Source: Caulobacter sp. CCUG 60055 (GTDB lineage Bacteria; Pseudomonadota; Alphaproteobacteria; Caulobacterales; Caulobacteraceae). Taken from it: DNA of 64,000 bases. The notes under the pieces are model-generated. The model ran no database searches, was not told the DNA's origin, and was given only the letters and a program-made list of their open reading frames with translations. Each line of letters begins with the position of its first letter. Position 1 is the first letter of the stretch. Where the stretch lies: NCBI RefSeq assembly GCF_022750545.1, contig NZ_PUIC01000001.1, positions 728,956-792,955 of the forward strand, given 5' to 3'. Of this stretch, positions 1-9,483 are shown one piece after another. The translations under genes and the position numbers were made by a program.

Positions 1-60
1 CGAGCGAAGGCCGCTTTCGACCGTTTTTTTGCGCCTGCGTCAAGGGTGCGGCGGATGCGA

Positions 61-88
61 AAAGCCCCGGAGGGTCGCTCCGGGGCTC
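61..88 (-). terminator. Rho-independent terminator of the RcnB-like gene
   Basis: A perfect 10-bp stem (64-73 pairing with 79-88) with a 5-nt loop lies 24 bases past the stop of the minus-strand gene. It is followed on that strand by a run of four T. This is the classical form of an intrinsic terminator. Confidence 0.85.
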
Positions 89-111
89 GCAAGGGCGGCG
101 CGGGCCGCCCG

Positions 112-1011
112 TCACCAGTAGAAGACGCCGTAGACCACCTGCACGACCTGGCCGGTGTCGGCCTCGACCAGCAGGGCGTCCGGGCCGACGCGCACCCATT
201 CATAGCCCCAGGGGGCGACCGGCAGGCCGTAGCTCCACCAGTCCTGAACGAACCAGCGCGGACCGATGAACGCCCACGGCAGATAGTCGCCATAGGCCCA
301 GCGGCGATAGCCGTAACCGCGCGGATAGTAGTAGGGCGCGACGCGGTAGCTGCGGCCCGGCCGGACGGACGGCGGGTAGTAGCGGCGGTCGTAGCGCGGC
401 CGGTCGCGGTCTGACCAGCCCGGCCGCCCCGAGCCGTTGTTCCAGCCGGGACGGCCGGGATCGCCGGGACGGTTCCAGTCGCCGGGGCGGCGATCCCCCG
501 GCCGGTCGCCCGGACGCCAATCGCCCGGACGCCAATCTCCGGGACGTCCATCGCCGGGCCGTCCGCCATGGCCCCAGTCCGGCCGGTCGGGCGTCGTGGA
601 CGGTTGGCCGGGCCCGCCGGGAGGCGGCGTCGGCGTTCCTGGGCGTCCTGGCGGGTTCGACGGCGTGGACGGGTCCCCGGGCCTGCGGTCGCGCCAGTCC
701 GGCCCGCGCCCGCCGCCCCAGCCGGGGGGATTGCGCGCGCCGTCCGGTCCGTTGCGGGACGGCCCGTCCGAACGGTCCTGACGCCAGGAGGGCTGCGGGC
801 CGCCTCCAGGCGCATTCTGAGGCGAGCCTTGGGGCGAGCCTTGGGGCGAACCTTGCGGCGCGCCCTGGGGCTGCTGTTGCGGCGGGTTCTGCGCGGCGGG
901 GCGGCCGCCGCCTTCGCGCCAGCGGCCGCGGTCGCCGTCGGGCGGGTCCGCCAGGGCGGCCGTCCCGCCGAGCAGCGAGAGCAACAGGGCCGCCGTCATC
1001 AGGCGTTTCAT
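112..1011 (-). CDS. RcnB-like secreted protein with Pro/Gly-rich repeats
   Basis: The product has 299 residues. The first 21 form a signal peptide ending in a typical ALA site, so it is probably periplasmic. A long low-complexity region follows, with three PQGS-type repeats (about residues 45-60) and several RPGD/RPGDW repeats (about 150-180). The last 80 residues are rich in Tyr and Trp and resemble the RcnB domain (RcnB affects nickel/cobalt homeostasis in Escherichia coli). The start at 1011 is preferred over one 17 codons upstream because it gives a clean signal peptide and has a purine-rich AAGGAAAG site in front. No metal exporter lies nearby, so a metal role is only a family-based guess. 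The repeats probably form a flexible linker. Confidence 0.75.
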   Translation of the reverse strand: MKRLMTAALLLSLLGGTAALADPPDGDRGRWREGGGRPAAQNPPQQQPQGAPQGSPQGSPQGSPQNAPGGGPQPSWRQDRSDGPSRNGPDGARNPPGWGGGRGPDWRDRRPGDPSTPSNPPGRPGTPTPPPGGPGQPSTTPDRPDWGHGGRPGDGRPGDWRPGDWRPGDRPGDRRPGDWNRPGDPGRPGWNNGSGRPGWSDRDRPRYDRRYYPPSVRPGRSYRVAPYYYPRGYGYRRWAYGDYLPWAFIGPRWFVQDWWSYGLPVAPWGYEWVRVGPDALLVEADTGQVVQVVYGVFYW

Positions 1012-1148
1012 CGACTTAGACTTTCCTTTTCCGGCGCGCACACGCGCCGATTGTCCCTTCAAGGACTATATTCCGCCCCGGCGAATGAACCGCCCTTGAA
1101 CGGGAAACGGGGTTCGGGTTCCCTTCGTCCAACCAGGAGATCGCGTCA

Positions 1149-1703
1149 GTGCCCGCTCATCCCGCAGACGTCGTCGGCTTCTGGCGCCAGGCCGGCGCCG
1201 ACAAGTGGTTCGCCAAGAACGCGGCGTTCGACGAGGCGATCCGGCTGAAATTCGAGCCGGTGCACCACGCCGCCGCGCGCGGCGAGCACGACGACTGGCG
1301 CGAAACGGCCGAGGGCGCCCTTGCGCTGCTGATCCTGCTCGACCAGTTCCCGCGCAATCTCTATCGCGGCTCGGGCCACGCCTTCGCCACTGATCCCCTG
1401 GCCCGCGCCGTGGCGCGCCACGCGATCGCCGCCGGCCACGACCAGACGATGGAGCCGGAGCTTAGGCCGTTCTTCTACCTGCCGTTCGAACATTCCGAGG
1501 ACCCGGCCGACCAGGCGCGCTCCATGCAGCTGTTCGAGGCGCACGACGCCGCCACCGGCGACCTGAGCAGCCTGAAATGGGCGGCGGAGCATCGCGACAT
1601 CATCGCCCGCTTCGGCCGCTTCCCGCACCGCAACCAGGCGCTCGGCCGCGAGAGCACCGCCGAGGAGCAAGCGTTCCTCGACACCGGCGGCTTCGCCGGC
1701 TGA
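1149..1703 (+). CDS. DUF924 family protein
   Basis: This 184-residue protein starts at a GTG codon. It has the DUF924 hallmarks: an N-terminal FWR motif, the central LDQFPRN stretch (about residues 66-72) and FPHRN near the C-terminus. The fold is all-helical and TPR-like, and the function is unknown. No signal peptide is visible, so it is probably cytoplasmic. It is divergent from the RcnB-like gene and lies 90 bases upstream of thyA on the same strand, so it could share a transcript with the thyA operon, although no functional link is known. Confidence 0.85.
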   Translation: MPAHPADVVGFWRQAGADKWFAKNAAFDEAIRLKFEPVHHAAARGEHDDWRETAEGALALLILLDQFPRNLYRGSGHAFATDPLARAVARHAIAAGHDQTMEPELRPFFYLPFEHSEDPADQARSMQLFEAHDAATGDLSSLKWAAEHRDIIARFGRFPHRNQALGRESTAEEQAFLDTGGFAG

Positions 1704-1793
1704 CGGCCGCAGGCGGTTGTGGAAAAGCCGAATCAGCGATCCCCCGGCCCGGCCGAATCGCGCGACCCTGCCGACTCTGTTAGGAGGCGCGCC

Positions 1794-2639
1794 ATGAACG
1801 CCATCGCCCCCATCCTGGCGCCCCGACCCGCGCCGGACGACCACCCCGAGCGGCAGTATCTCGGCCTGCTGGCCGACGTGCTGGTCAACGGCGTCCAGCG
1901 CGGCGACCGCACCGGCACCGGCACCCTGGGCGTCTTCGGCCGCCAGATGCGCTTCGACCTGGCGCGGGGCTTTCCGCTGCTGACCACCAAGAAGCTGCAC
2001 CTGCGCTCGATCATCGTCGAGCTTCTGTGGTTCCTGCGCGGCGAGACCAACATCGCCTGGCTGAAGGACAACGGGGTCAGCATCTGGGACGAATGGGCCG
2101 ACGCCGAGGGCGAGCTCGGTCCGGTCTACGGCAAGCAGTGGCGCTCGTGGGCGGCGCCCGACGGCCGCGTGATCGACCAGATCGCCAATGTGGTCGAGGC
2201 GATCCGCGCCAACCCCAACAGCCGCCGCCACATCGTCTCGGCCTGGAACCCGGCCGACGTCGACGACATGGCCCTGCCGCCGTGCCACTGCCTGTTCCAG
2301 TTCTTCGTGGCCGACGGAAAACTGTCCTGCCAGCTTTACCAGCGCTCGGCCGACCTGTTCCTCGGCGTGCCGTTCAACATCGCCTCCTACGCCCTGCTGA
2401 CCCTGATGACGGCCCAGGCCAACGGCCTGCAGCCCGGCGAGTTCGTGCACACCCTGGGCGACGCCCACCTCTATCTGAACCATGTCGAGCAGGCGAAACT
2501 GCAGCTCTCCCGCGAGCCCCTGCCCTTCCCGACCATGACCCTGGCGCCGAAGACCGACCTGTTCGGCTTCACGCTGGAAGACTTCGCCCTGGAGGACTAC
2601 CAGGCTCATCCGCACATCAAGGCGCAGGTGGCGGTGTGA
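1794..2639 (+). CDS. thyA: Thymidylate synthase
   Basis: ThyA converts dUMP to dTMP with methylene-tetrahydrofolate as carbon donor and reductant, in the cytoplasm. The 281-residue product has the N-terminal RGDRTGTGT phosphate-binding motif, the catalytic cysteine in LPPCHC (Cys164), the [13 protein letters not shown] stretch and the usual ending in -AV. The start at 1794 has a GGAGG ribosome-binding site 7 bases upstream; an earlier in-frame ATG at 1719 lacks this. Its stop overlaps the start of the next gene by 4 bases, and folA follows, so dTMP synthesis and dihydrofolate recycling are co-expressed. Confidence 0.97.
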   Translation: MNAIAPILAPRPAPDDHPERQYLGLLADVLVNGVQRGDRTGTGTLGVFGRQMRFDLARGFPLLTTKKLHLRSIIVELLWFLRGETNIAWLKDNGVSIWDEWADAEGELGPVYGKQWRSWAAPDGRVIDQIANVVEAIRANPNSRRHIVSAWNPADVDDMALPPCHCLFQFFVADGKLSCQLYQRSADLFLGVPFNIASYALLTLMTAQANGLQPGEFVHTLGDAHLYLNHVEQAKLQLSREPLPFPTMTLAPKTDLFGFTLEDFALEDYQAHPHIKAQVAV

Positions 2640-2938
2640 CCTCGCTGAACACGCTTTCGGACATGGTCGCCCGCGTCTCGGACATCTACGCCGAGCGTTA
2701 CGGCGTCCGCCGCGACGACGACTGGGCCCTGCTCAAGCTGCAGGAGGAACTGGGCGAGCTGACCCAGGCCCATCTGCGCCTCACCGGCCGCGGCCGGGGC
2801 GAGGCCGACGAGACCGGCCGGGCCGACGAGGCCGCCGACGTGCTGTGCATGCTGCTGCTCTATTGCCGCCGTTTCGGGATCGACCTGGAAAGCGCGGTGG
2901 CGCGAAAGTGGCTGTCGCACCTCGACCGCGCGGCCTAG
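2636..2938 (+). CDS. MazG-like nucleotide pyrophosphohydrolase
   Basis: This 100-residue protein begins with a GTG that overlaps the thyA stop in a GTGA junction, which suggests translational coupling. It carries the all-alpha NTP pyrophosphohydrolase signature: an EELGE motif (Glu37, Glu38, Glu41) and a second acidic pair in DEAADV (Glu65, Asp68), which bind magnesium in this superfamily (MazG, dimeric dUTPase/dCTPase, HisE). Substrate cannot be read from sequence. Its place between thyA and folA suggests a deoxynucleotide substrate such as dUTP or dCTP, which would supply dUMP or dCMP. That is an inference from context. Confidence 0.85.
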   Translation: MTSLNTLSDMVARVSDIYAERYGVRRDDDWALLKLQEELGELTQAHLRLTGRGRGEADETGRADEAADVLCMLLLYCRRFGIDLESAVARKWLSHLDRAA

Positions 2939-2947
2939 AACCCCAGC

Positions 2948-3475
2948 ATGTCCGTGATCCTCACCGTCGGCCCGGTCGCCCGCGCCCGCAACGGCGTCAT
3001 CGGCCGCGACGGCGGCCTGCCCTGGCGGCTGAAGTCCGACCTGGCGATCTTCAAGGCCTGCACCCTGGGCAAGCCGGTGATCATGGGCCGCAAGACCTGG
3101 CAGTCGTTGCCACGCCGCCCCCTGCCCGGCCGCATGAACATCGTCCTGACCAAGGACGGCTCGTTCGCGGAATCCAAGGAGGCGGCCGGCGCGCTGATCT
3201 GCGAACGGCTGGACGAAGCCTTGCAGATCGCCCGCGAGCAGGCGGCCGAGGACGGCGTCGACGAAGTCTGCGTCATTGGCGGCGCGGCGGTGTTCGCCGC
3301 CGCCCTGCCCAAGGCCCGGCGCGTCTATCTGACCGAGGTCGCGGCCGAGGTTCCCGGCGACGTCGTCTTTCCCGACTTCGACGAGTCCGGCTGGCGCGAG
3401 GTGCGGCGCGAGGAACACCCCGCCGGCGAACACGACGACTTCCCCTTCACCTTCCGGGTGCTGGAACGGATCTGA
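2948..3475 (+). CDS. folA: Dihydrofolate reductase
   Basis: FolA reduces dihydrofolate to tetrahydrofolate with NADPH, regenerating the cofactor oxidised by ThyA. The 175-residue product has the N-terminal GVIGRDGGLPW motif, the substrate-binding acid (Asp31, matching Asp27 of the E. coli enzyme), the GRKTWQSL cofactor motif and the VIGGAAVF glycine motif before the C-terminal strands. It starts 9 bases after the MazG-like gene and completes a three-gene operon for dTMP and folate metabolism. Confidence 0.97.
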   Translation: MSVILTVGPVARARNGVIGRDGGLPWRLKSDLAIFKACTLGKPVIMGRKTWQSLPRRPLPGRMNIVLTKDGSFAESKEAAGALICERLDEALQIAREQAAEDGVDEVCVIGGAAVFAAALPKARRVYLTEVAAEVPGDVVFPDFDESGWREVRREEHPAGEHDDFPFTFRVLERI

Positions 3476-3555
3476 AGGCTAGCGCCGCTTTCAAACGCTT
3501 GTTTATAGTCCTCCCCTGAACGCCGCTCGCCAACGAAGCGGCCTGGAGGACGTCC

Positions 3556-4467
3556 ATGGACAGCCAACTCGTCGCCGAAGGTCTGCAGTTTCCCGAAGGC
3601 CCCATCGCCATGGCCGACGGCTCGATCATCCTGGTCGAGATCCAGCGCCGGACGCTGAGCCGCATCACGCCGGACGGCGAGCGCGAGACCATCGCCGATG
3701 TCGGCGGCGGCCCCAACGGCGCGGCCATCGGCCCGGACGGCGCGGTGTACATCACCAACAACGGCGGCAGCTTCACCTATCACGACGTGGGCGGCGTCAA
3801 CGTGCCGGGCGCCACCCCGCCCGAGCACGAGGGCGGCCTGATCCAGCGGGTCGACCTGAAGACCGGCGAGGTCCGCACCCTCTACACCGAATGCGACGGC
3901 AAGCGCCTGGTCGGCCCTAACGACCTGGTGTTCGACCGCCAGGGCGGCATGTGGTTCACCGACCACGGCTGCTCGACGCCGGACGGCCGCAAGTTCGGCG
4001 GCCTCTACTACGCCCTGCCGGACGGCTCGAAGATCGTGCGCTGTCGCGACGGCCTGATCGCGCCCAACGGCGTCGGCCTGTCCCCGGACGAGACCGTGGT
4101 CTATGTCGCCGACACCTATCTGGGCCGGTTGTGGGCGTTCGAAGTGGTCGAGCCCGGCGTGCTGGCCGAGGGCCCGCCGTTCCAGCCCGGCCGCGTGGTG
4201 TGCAACCTGCCCGGCTATCAACTGCTCGACAGCCTGGCGGTCGAGGCCGGCGGCAAGGTGTGCGTGGCGACCATCATCAACGGCGGCGTCACCGCCTTCG
4301 ATCCGGACGGCTCGACCGAGCACTTCGCCTTCCCCGACCTTCTGTGCACCAACATCTGCTTCGGCGGGTCGGACATGCGCGACGCCTGGGTCACCGCCTC
4401 GGGCAGCGGCAAGCTCTACAAGGCCCGCTGGCCGCGGCCGGGCCTGAAGCTGAACTACAATGCCTGA
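3556..4467 (+). CDS. SMP-30/gluconolactonase/LRE family protein
   Basis: The product has 303 residues and is a six-bladed beta-propeller of the SMP-30/gluconolactonase type. It has the family's N-terminal EGP motif (about residues 15-17), a GPNG motif, the NDLVFD plus FTDHG stretch (about 117-137) and a later APNGVGLSPDE motif that carries metal-ligand Asn and Asp residues. Relatives hydrolyse sugar lactones. No sugar catabolic genes are nearby, so the substrate is unknown. No signal peptide is visible. The 3' end overlaps the convergent AraC-type gene by 13 bases. Confidence 0.85.
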   Translation: MDSQLVAEGLQFPEGPIAMADGSIILVEIQRRTLSRITPDGERETIADVGGGPNGAAIGPDGAVYITNNGGSFTYHDVGGVNVPGATPPEHEGGLIQRVDLKTGEVRTLYTECDGKRLVGPNDLVFDRQGGMWFTDHGCSTPDGRKFGGLYYALPDGSKIVRCRDGLIAPNGVGLSPDETVVYVADTYLGRLWAFEVVEPGVLAEGPPFQPGRVVCNLPGYQLLDSLAVEAGGKVCVATIINGGVTAFDPDGSTEHFAFPDLLCTNICFGGSDMRDAWVTASGSGKLYKARWPRPGLKLNYNA

Positions 4468-5288
4468 GACGCGGCGAAGTAGCGGCTGGGCGGCTCGCCG
4501 AGCACGCGCTTGAACATGGTGGTGAAGGCCGCCGGGCTCTCATAGCCAAGGTCGAGCGCGACGCCGGTGACGGGCTCGCCCGCCGACAGCCGGGGCAACG
4601 CCGCCAGGGCGCAGGCCTGCTGACGCCAGGCGGCGAAGCTCAGCCCCGTCTCGCGACGGAACAGGCGGGTGAAGGCGCTGCGGCTCATGCCCATGGCCTG
4701 GCTCCAGTCGTCGATCTCGACCCGCGCGGTCGGGGCGGCCAGGAAGGCGCGGCATCGGGCCGCCAGCGGCGCCTGGCGCGGGAACGGCAGGGACAGCGGC
4801 AGGGCGGGCAGCCGGCGCAGCTCGGCCAGCAGCAGCGCCATGATCAGGGCGTCGCGGCCATCGGGGTCGTACTCCAGCGGCAGATCCACCGCCTCCTGCA
4901 GCAGCGCCTGCATCAACGGCGTCGCGCCCAGCACCTGACAGTGCCCGGGCATGTCGGCCACGGCGGACGGCTCGATGAACAGGCTGTGCGTCGAATAGCG
5001 GCCGACGCCGCGGATCTCGTGCTCGACGCCGAGCGGGATCCACAGGCTGCGCTCGCGCGGCACGACCCAGGCCCCGTCGCCGGTCGTCACCGCCGCGAGG
5101 CCGCTGGCGACATACAGCACCTGGCTGCGCAGCGGATGCCGGTGCGCCCGGACCAGATGGTTGGGCGCATAGTCGTTGCCGATCGCCACCACCGGGCGGA
5201 GCGCAGTCTCATAGTCGACGCCGCGGGCGTTACGGACCATCTGACCCACTCGCGAAATTCTAAGACCCGCCAACGATTGCGGGTCCAC
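4455..5288 (-). CDS. AraC family transcriptional regulator
   Basis: The product is up to 277 residues: an N-terminal cupin-type ligand domain (HRHPLRSQVLYVASG, about residues 46-60) and a C-terminal AraC double helix-turn-helix (MGMSRSAFTRLFRRETG, about 193-209, then LGYESPAAFTTMFKR). The GTG at 5288 is chosen because an AGGGAAGGAAG purine run precedes it. An ATG at 5240 would give 261 residues and leave more promoter space. It is divergent from an MFS exporter gene and probably regulates it. This cupin-AraC layout is common in regulators beside efflux pumps. Confidence 0.88.
   Translation of the reverse strand: MDPQSLAGLRISRVGQMVRNARGVDYETALRPVVAIGNDYAPNHLVRAHRHPLRSQVLYVASGLAAVTTGDGAWVVPRERSLWIPLGVEHEIRGVGRYSTHSLFIEPSAVADMPGHCQVLGATPLMQALLQEAVDLPLEYDPDGRDALIMALLLAELRRLPALPLSLPFPRQAPLAARCRAFLAAPTARVEIDDWSQAMGMSRSAFTRLFRRETGLSFAAWRQQACALAALPRLSAGEPVTGVALDLGYESPAAFTTMFKRVLGEPPSRYFAASQAL
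5264..5285. promoter_or_regulatory. Inverted repeat between araC-type and MFS genes
   Basis: A perfect 7-bp inverted repeat, GACCCGC - 8 bases - GCGGGTC, lies between (or just inside) the divergent AraC-type and MFS genes. It could be the regulator's operator. If the regulator really starts at 5288 the repeat is inside its first codons; if it starts at 5240 it sits in the promoter. AraC proteins usually bind direct repeats, so this assignment is weak. Confidence 0.4.
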
Positions 5289-5338
5289 CTTCCTTCCCTA
5301 TCTTGACCGGCCGTCGAAGTCGAGTTGGGACACGCCGC

Positions 5339-6556
5339 ATGACCGCCATAACCCTGGACCGCCAACGCAACGCCGATACCGGCGGCACGGTGTTCACCGT
5401 GCTGTTCGCCATCAGCTTCTGCCACCTGCTCAACGACATGATGCAGTCGCTGCTGCCGGCCATCTACCCGACCCTCAAGACGCAGTTCCACCTTAGCTTC
5501 GCCCAGATCGGGCTGGTGACGCTGACCTATCAGCTCACCGCCTCGCTGCTGCAGCCCCTGATCGGCTTCTACGCCGACAAGCGGCCGACGCCCTGGTCGC
5601 TGCCGGCCGGCGCCCTCTTCACCCTGGCCGGCCTTTTGGTGCTGTCGATAGCCCGCAACTATCCGGTGCTGCTGGCCGGGGCGGCCCTGCTCGGCATGGG
5701 CTCGTCGGTGTTCCATCCGGAATCCTCGCGCGTGGCGCGGATGGCCGCCGGGCCCCGCCACGGCCTGGCGCAGTCGCTGTTCCAGGTGGGCGGCAACCTC
5801 GGCTCGGCCATCGGGCCGATCGCCGCCGCCTTCGTGGTGCTGCGCTGGGGCCAGACCAGCCTGGCCGGGTTCTCGCTGATGGCGCTGCTGGCCTGCGCCG
5901 TGCTGTGGAACGTCGGGACCTGGTACAAGCACCACGGCCTGGCGCGGCTGAACGCCGGCGGCGGACGGGCCCGCGTCGGCCACGGCCTGCCGCCGCGCAA
6001 GGTGATGGGCGGCCTCGCCCTGCTGCTGGTGCTGATCTTCTCGAAATATTTCTATCTGGCCAGCCTGACCAGCTACTACACCTTCTACCTCATCCACCGC
6101 TTCCACCTGTCGGTGCGCGACGCCCAGCTGTACCTGTTCATGTTCCTGGCGGCGGTCGCGGTCGGCACCATCGTCGGCGGCCCGGTCGGCGACCGCTTCG
6201 GCCGCAAGTACGTGATCTGGTTCTCGATCCTGGGCGTGCTGCCCTTCACCCTGGCCCTGCCCTATGTCGACCTGTTCTGGACCGGCGTGCTCAGCGTGGT
6301 CATCGGCCTGATCCTGGCCTCGGCCTTCTCGGCGATCGTGGTGTTCGGCCAGGAGCTGGCGCCGGGCAAGGTCGGCACCATCGCCGGCCTGTTCTTCGGC
6401 TTCTCGTTCGGCATGGGCGGCGTCGGCGCGGCGGTGCTCGGCCAGCTGGCCGACGTCACCAGCATCGAGTTCGTCTACAAGGTCTGCGCCTTCCTGCCGC
6501 TGCTGGGCGTGCTGGCGGCGTTCCTGCCTGACATCAAGGAAAAGGCGGCGGACTAG
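5339..6556 (+). CDS. MFS transporter, fosmidomycin-resistance (Fsr) type
   Basis: This 405-residue integral membrane protein is an MFS transporter of the Fsr family, which exports fosmidomycin and other small compounds in E. coli. Visible features are the FCHLLNDMMQSLLPAIYP first helix (about residues 26-43), the FYADKRP loop, the GMGSSVFHPESSRVA motif (about 119-133), the central GDRFGRK loop and about 12 hydrophobic segments. The start at 5339 is preferred to an ATG 12 codons upstream. It is divergent from the AraC-type gene, its likely regulator. The real substrate is unknown. Confidence 0.88.
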   Translation: MTAITLDRQRNADTGGTVFTVLFAISFCHLLNDMMQSLLPAIYPTLKTQFHLSFAQIGLVTLTYQLTASLLQPLIGFYADKRPTPWSLPAGALFTLAGLLVLSIARNYPVLLAGAALLGMGSSVFHPESSRVARMAAGPRHGLAQSLFQVGGNLGSAIGPIAAAFVVLRWGQTSLAGFSLMALLACAVLWNVGTWYKHHGLARLNAGGGRARVGHGLPPRKVMGGLALLLVLIFSKYFYLASLTSYYTFYLIHRFHLSVRDAQLYLFMFLAAVAVGTIVGGPVGDRFGRKYVIWFSILGVLPFTLALPYVDLFWTGVLSVVIGLILASAFSAIVVFGQELAPGKVGTIAGLFFGFSFGMGGVGAAVLGQLADVTSIEFVYKVCAFLPLLGVLAAFLPDIKEKAAD

Positions 6557-6564
6557 GCCCTCCG

Positions 6565-6605
6565 GCGTCATCCCGGACAGCCTGCAGGGCCGTCCGGGAT
6601 GACGC
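6565..6605. terminator. Terminator-like hairpin between convergent genes
   Basis: A perfect 14-bp inverted repeat (6565-6578 with 6592-6605) with a 13-base loop fills the gap between the convergent MFS and OYE genes. There is no T-run on either side, so it is either a non-canonical terminator or a Rho-dependent end stabilised by a hairpin. Confidence 0.6.
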
Positions 6606-6614
6606 AGAACGGGA

Positions 6615-7712
<1,098 letters not shown>

Positions 7713-7806
7713 GCGTCGGTCTCCAGAGGATGACGTTCGGATGAAGATAGGTGCTCGAACGGGCGTTTGAAGTGCAGAAAATCTTCAGGATGTTGCAGCG
7801 CAACAG

Positions 7807-7859
7807 AAAACCGCGACGCCTTCCCCCACGCCAGCGCCCGCGCGGCCGAAGGGGAAGGC
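7807..7859 (-). terminator. Terminator of the acyl-CoA dehydrogenase cluster
   Basis: A 9-bp stem (7818-7826 with 7851-7859) starts just after the stop of the minus-strand acyl-CoA dehydrogenase gene. It is followed on that strand, after 7 bases, by a short TTTT run (7807-7810). It would separate this cluster from the OYE gene. Confidence 0.6.
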
Positions 7860-7867
7860 CCGAGGAT

Positions 7868-9091
7868 TCAGAGCCCCAGCACCAGCTTGGCCATGATGTT
7901 CTTCTGGATCTCGTTGGAGCCGGCGTAGATCGAGGCCTTGCGATAGTTGAAATAGGCCGGCGCCACGGGGGCGGCGTAGTCGGGGCCGGGACGCGGCTCG
8001 TTGGTCTCGCCGCGCAGTTCGGCCCAGGTGTCCTGGACGAAGGGCGCGGCGTAGGTCCCCACCGCCTCCAGCGCCAGTTGGGTGATGGCCTGCTGGGTCT
8101 CCGACCCTTCCAGCTTGAGCATCGACGAGGCCGAGCCCACCGACGCGCCCGAAGAGCGCGAGGCGAAGATGCGCAACTCGGTGGCGTTCAGCGTCTCGAC
8201 CTTGATCTGCATGTCGGCCAGCTTGCACCGGAACTCCGGATCGTCGATCAGCCGGCCGCCGCCGTCGGCCGCCTCGACCGAGGCGATGCGCCGCACCTTC
8301 TTCAGAGCGTTCATCAGGCCCGGCGCGTAGGCGTTGCCGCGTTCGAACTCCAGCAGGTACTTGGCGTAGGTCCAGCCCTTGCCCTCCTCGCCGATGCGCT
8401 GGGCGACCGGCACGCGGACGTTCTCGAAGAAGACCTGATTGACCTCCTGCTGGCCGTCGGGCGGCCCGTCGAGGGTCGGCAACGGCCGCACCACGACGCC
8501 GGGCGTGTCCATGCGCAGCAGCAGGAACGAGATGCCGTTCTGCGGTTTGGCCTCCTGGCTGGTCCGCACCAGGCAGAACATCCAGTCCGCCCACTGGGCG
8601 TGGGTGGTCCAGATCTTGGAGCCGTTCAGCACATAGTCGTCGCCGTCGCGGTCGGCCTTCATCTGCAGGCTGGCCAGGTCCGAGCCCGACCCCGGCTCGG
8701 AATAGCCCTGGCACCACCAGACGTCGGAACGCAGAATGGCCGGCAGGTGTTGGGCCTTCTGCTCGGGCGAGCCGAAAGCCATGATCACCGGCGCCACCAT
8801 CTTCAGCCCCATCGGCGAGGAGGTCGGCACGCCGGCCAAGCTCATCTCCATGTTGAAGATGTAGCGCTGCGAGGGGGTGAAGCCGGGTCCGCCGTATTCG
8901 ACCGGCCAGTCGGGCGCGACCCAGCCGCGCTCGTACAGCTTCTTCTGCCATTTCACCTGGCCGGCCTTGTCGAGATAGCCGTTCTTGGACTGGGCCATCT
9001 GCTGGCGCAGGTCCTGGTCGTAGGCCTCGGCGATCCAGGCGCGGACCTCGTCGCGGAACTTCAGGTCCTCGGGCGAAAAGGCGAGATCCAT
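7868..9091 (-). CDS. Acyl-CoA dehydrogenase family protein
   Basis: The product has 407 residues and oxidises an acyl-CoA to the enoyl-CoA with FAD. Visible are the QGYSEPGSGSDLASL flavin/substrate motif (about residues 134-148), the KIWTTHAQWADW strand and a C-terminal KASIYAGSNEIQKNIMAK motif. It resembles the larger subunit type of PimC/PimD-like heteromeric dehydrogenases and the gene at 13783, but no small subunit lies next to it. It starts 6 bases after a small monooxygenase-fold gene, so the two are co-transcribed. The substrate is unknown. Confidence 0.9.
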   Translation of the reverse strand: MDLAFSPEDLKFRDEVRAWIAEAYDQDLRQQMAQSKNGYLDKAGQVKWQKKLYERGWVAPDWPVEYGGPGFTPSQRYIFNMEMSLAGVPTSSPMGLKMVAPVIMAFGSPEQKAQHLPAILRSDVWWCQGYSEPGSGSDLASLQMKADRDGDDYVLNGSKIWTTHAQWADWMFCLVRTSQEAKPQNGISFLLLRMDTPGVVVRPLPTLDGPPDGQQEVNQVFFENVRVPVAQRIGEEGKGWTYAKYLLEFERGNAYAPGLMNALKKVRRIASVEAADGGGRLIDDPEFRCKLADMQIKVETLNATELRIFASRSSGASVGSASSMLKLEGSETQQAITQLALEAVGTYAAPFVQDTWAELRGETNEPRPGPDYAAPVAPAYFNYRKASIYAGSNEIQKNIMAKLVLGL

Positions 9092-9097
9092 GGCCGC

Positions 9098-9388
9098 CTA
9101 CTCCACCGCGTCGAGGTATTCGATCTCCGGACGACCGGCCAGGGTCGGGCCCATGGCCGCGCCGGCGGCGCGGAAATAGTCGCTGCCGCCGTGGGCCTTG
9201 AGCGCGTCCTCATTGGCGTAGAGCTCCAGCACCTTGTAGGTGTTCGGCTCCGCGCGGCTCTTGGTCAGTTGATAGACCAGCGCCCCCGGCTCGTTGGCCT
9301 TCACCTTGGCGGCGAGGTCCAGGAACACCTTCTCGAACTCCGCGGCCTTGCCGTCCTGAACCGTGATTGTCGCAACGACGCCGATCAT
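9098..9388 (-). CDS. Antibiotic biosynthesis monooxygenase (ABM) fold protein
   Basis: This 96-residue protein has the ferredoxin-like ABM fold: an N-terminal VVATITVQDGKAAEFEKVF strand-helix, GALVYQLTKS, and YKVLELYANEDALKAHGGSDYF, a close match to YgiN/LsrG-type proteins. Such proteins act as cofactor-less oxygenases or isomerases, usually as dimers. The start at 9388 has a GGAGAC purine site just upstream. It is sandwiched between an enoyl-CoA hydratase/isomerase and an acyl-CoA dehydrogenase, so an accessory step in that degradation pathway is possible. Confidence 0.85.
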   Translation of the reverse strand: MIGVVATITVQDGKAAEFEKVFLDLAAKVKANEPGALVYQLTKSRAEPNTYKVLELYANEDALKAHGGSDYFRAAGAAMGPTLAGRPEIEYLDAVE

Positions 9389-9483
9389 GGCCGTCTCCTC
9401 CGAATGCGAATTCAAACGGATGTTAGACGGCTGGCGGCGATGGGCAAGCGTGTCGTGGCGGAAACCTGCCCGGCGCCGCGCGG

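Noticed and set aside
486..560. Repeat array resembling a CRISPR
   Set aside because: The repeats are in frame and encode RPGD units inside an RcnB-like protein, with no spacers.
1146..2615. A 489-codon open frame on the minus strand opposite the DUF924 and thyA genes
   Set aside because: The plus-strand genes have clear motifs and ribosome-binding sites; the antisense frame has none.
7791..7805. TGTTGC-AGC-GCAACA palindrome before the OYE gene
   Set aside because: It is short, lies about 80 bases upstream of the start and no regulator is near; it is too weak to list as an operator.
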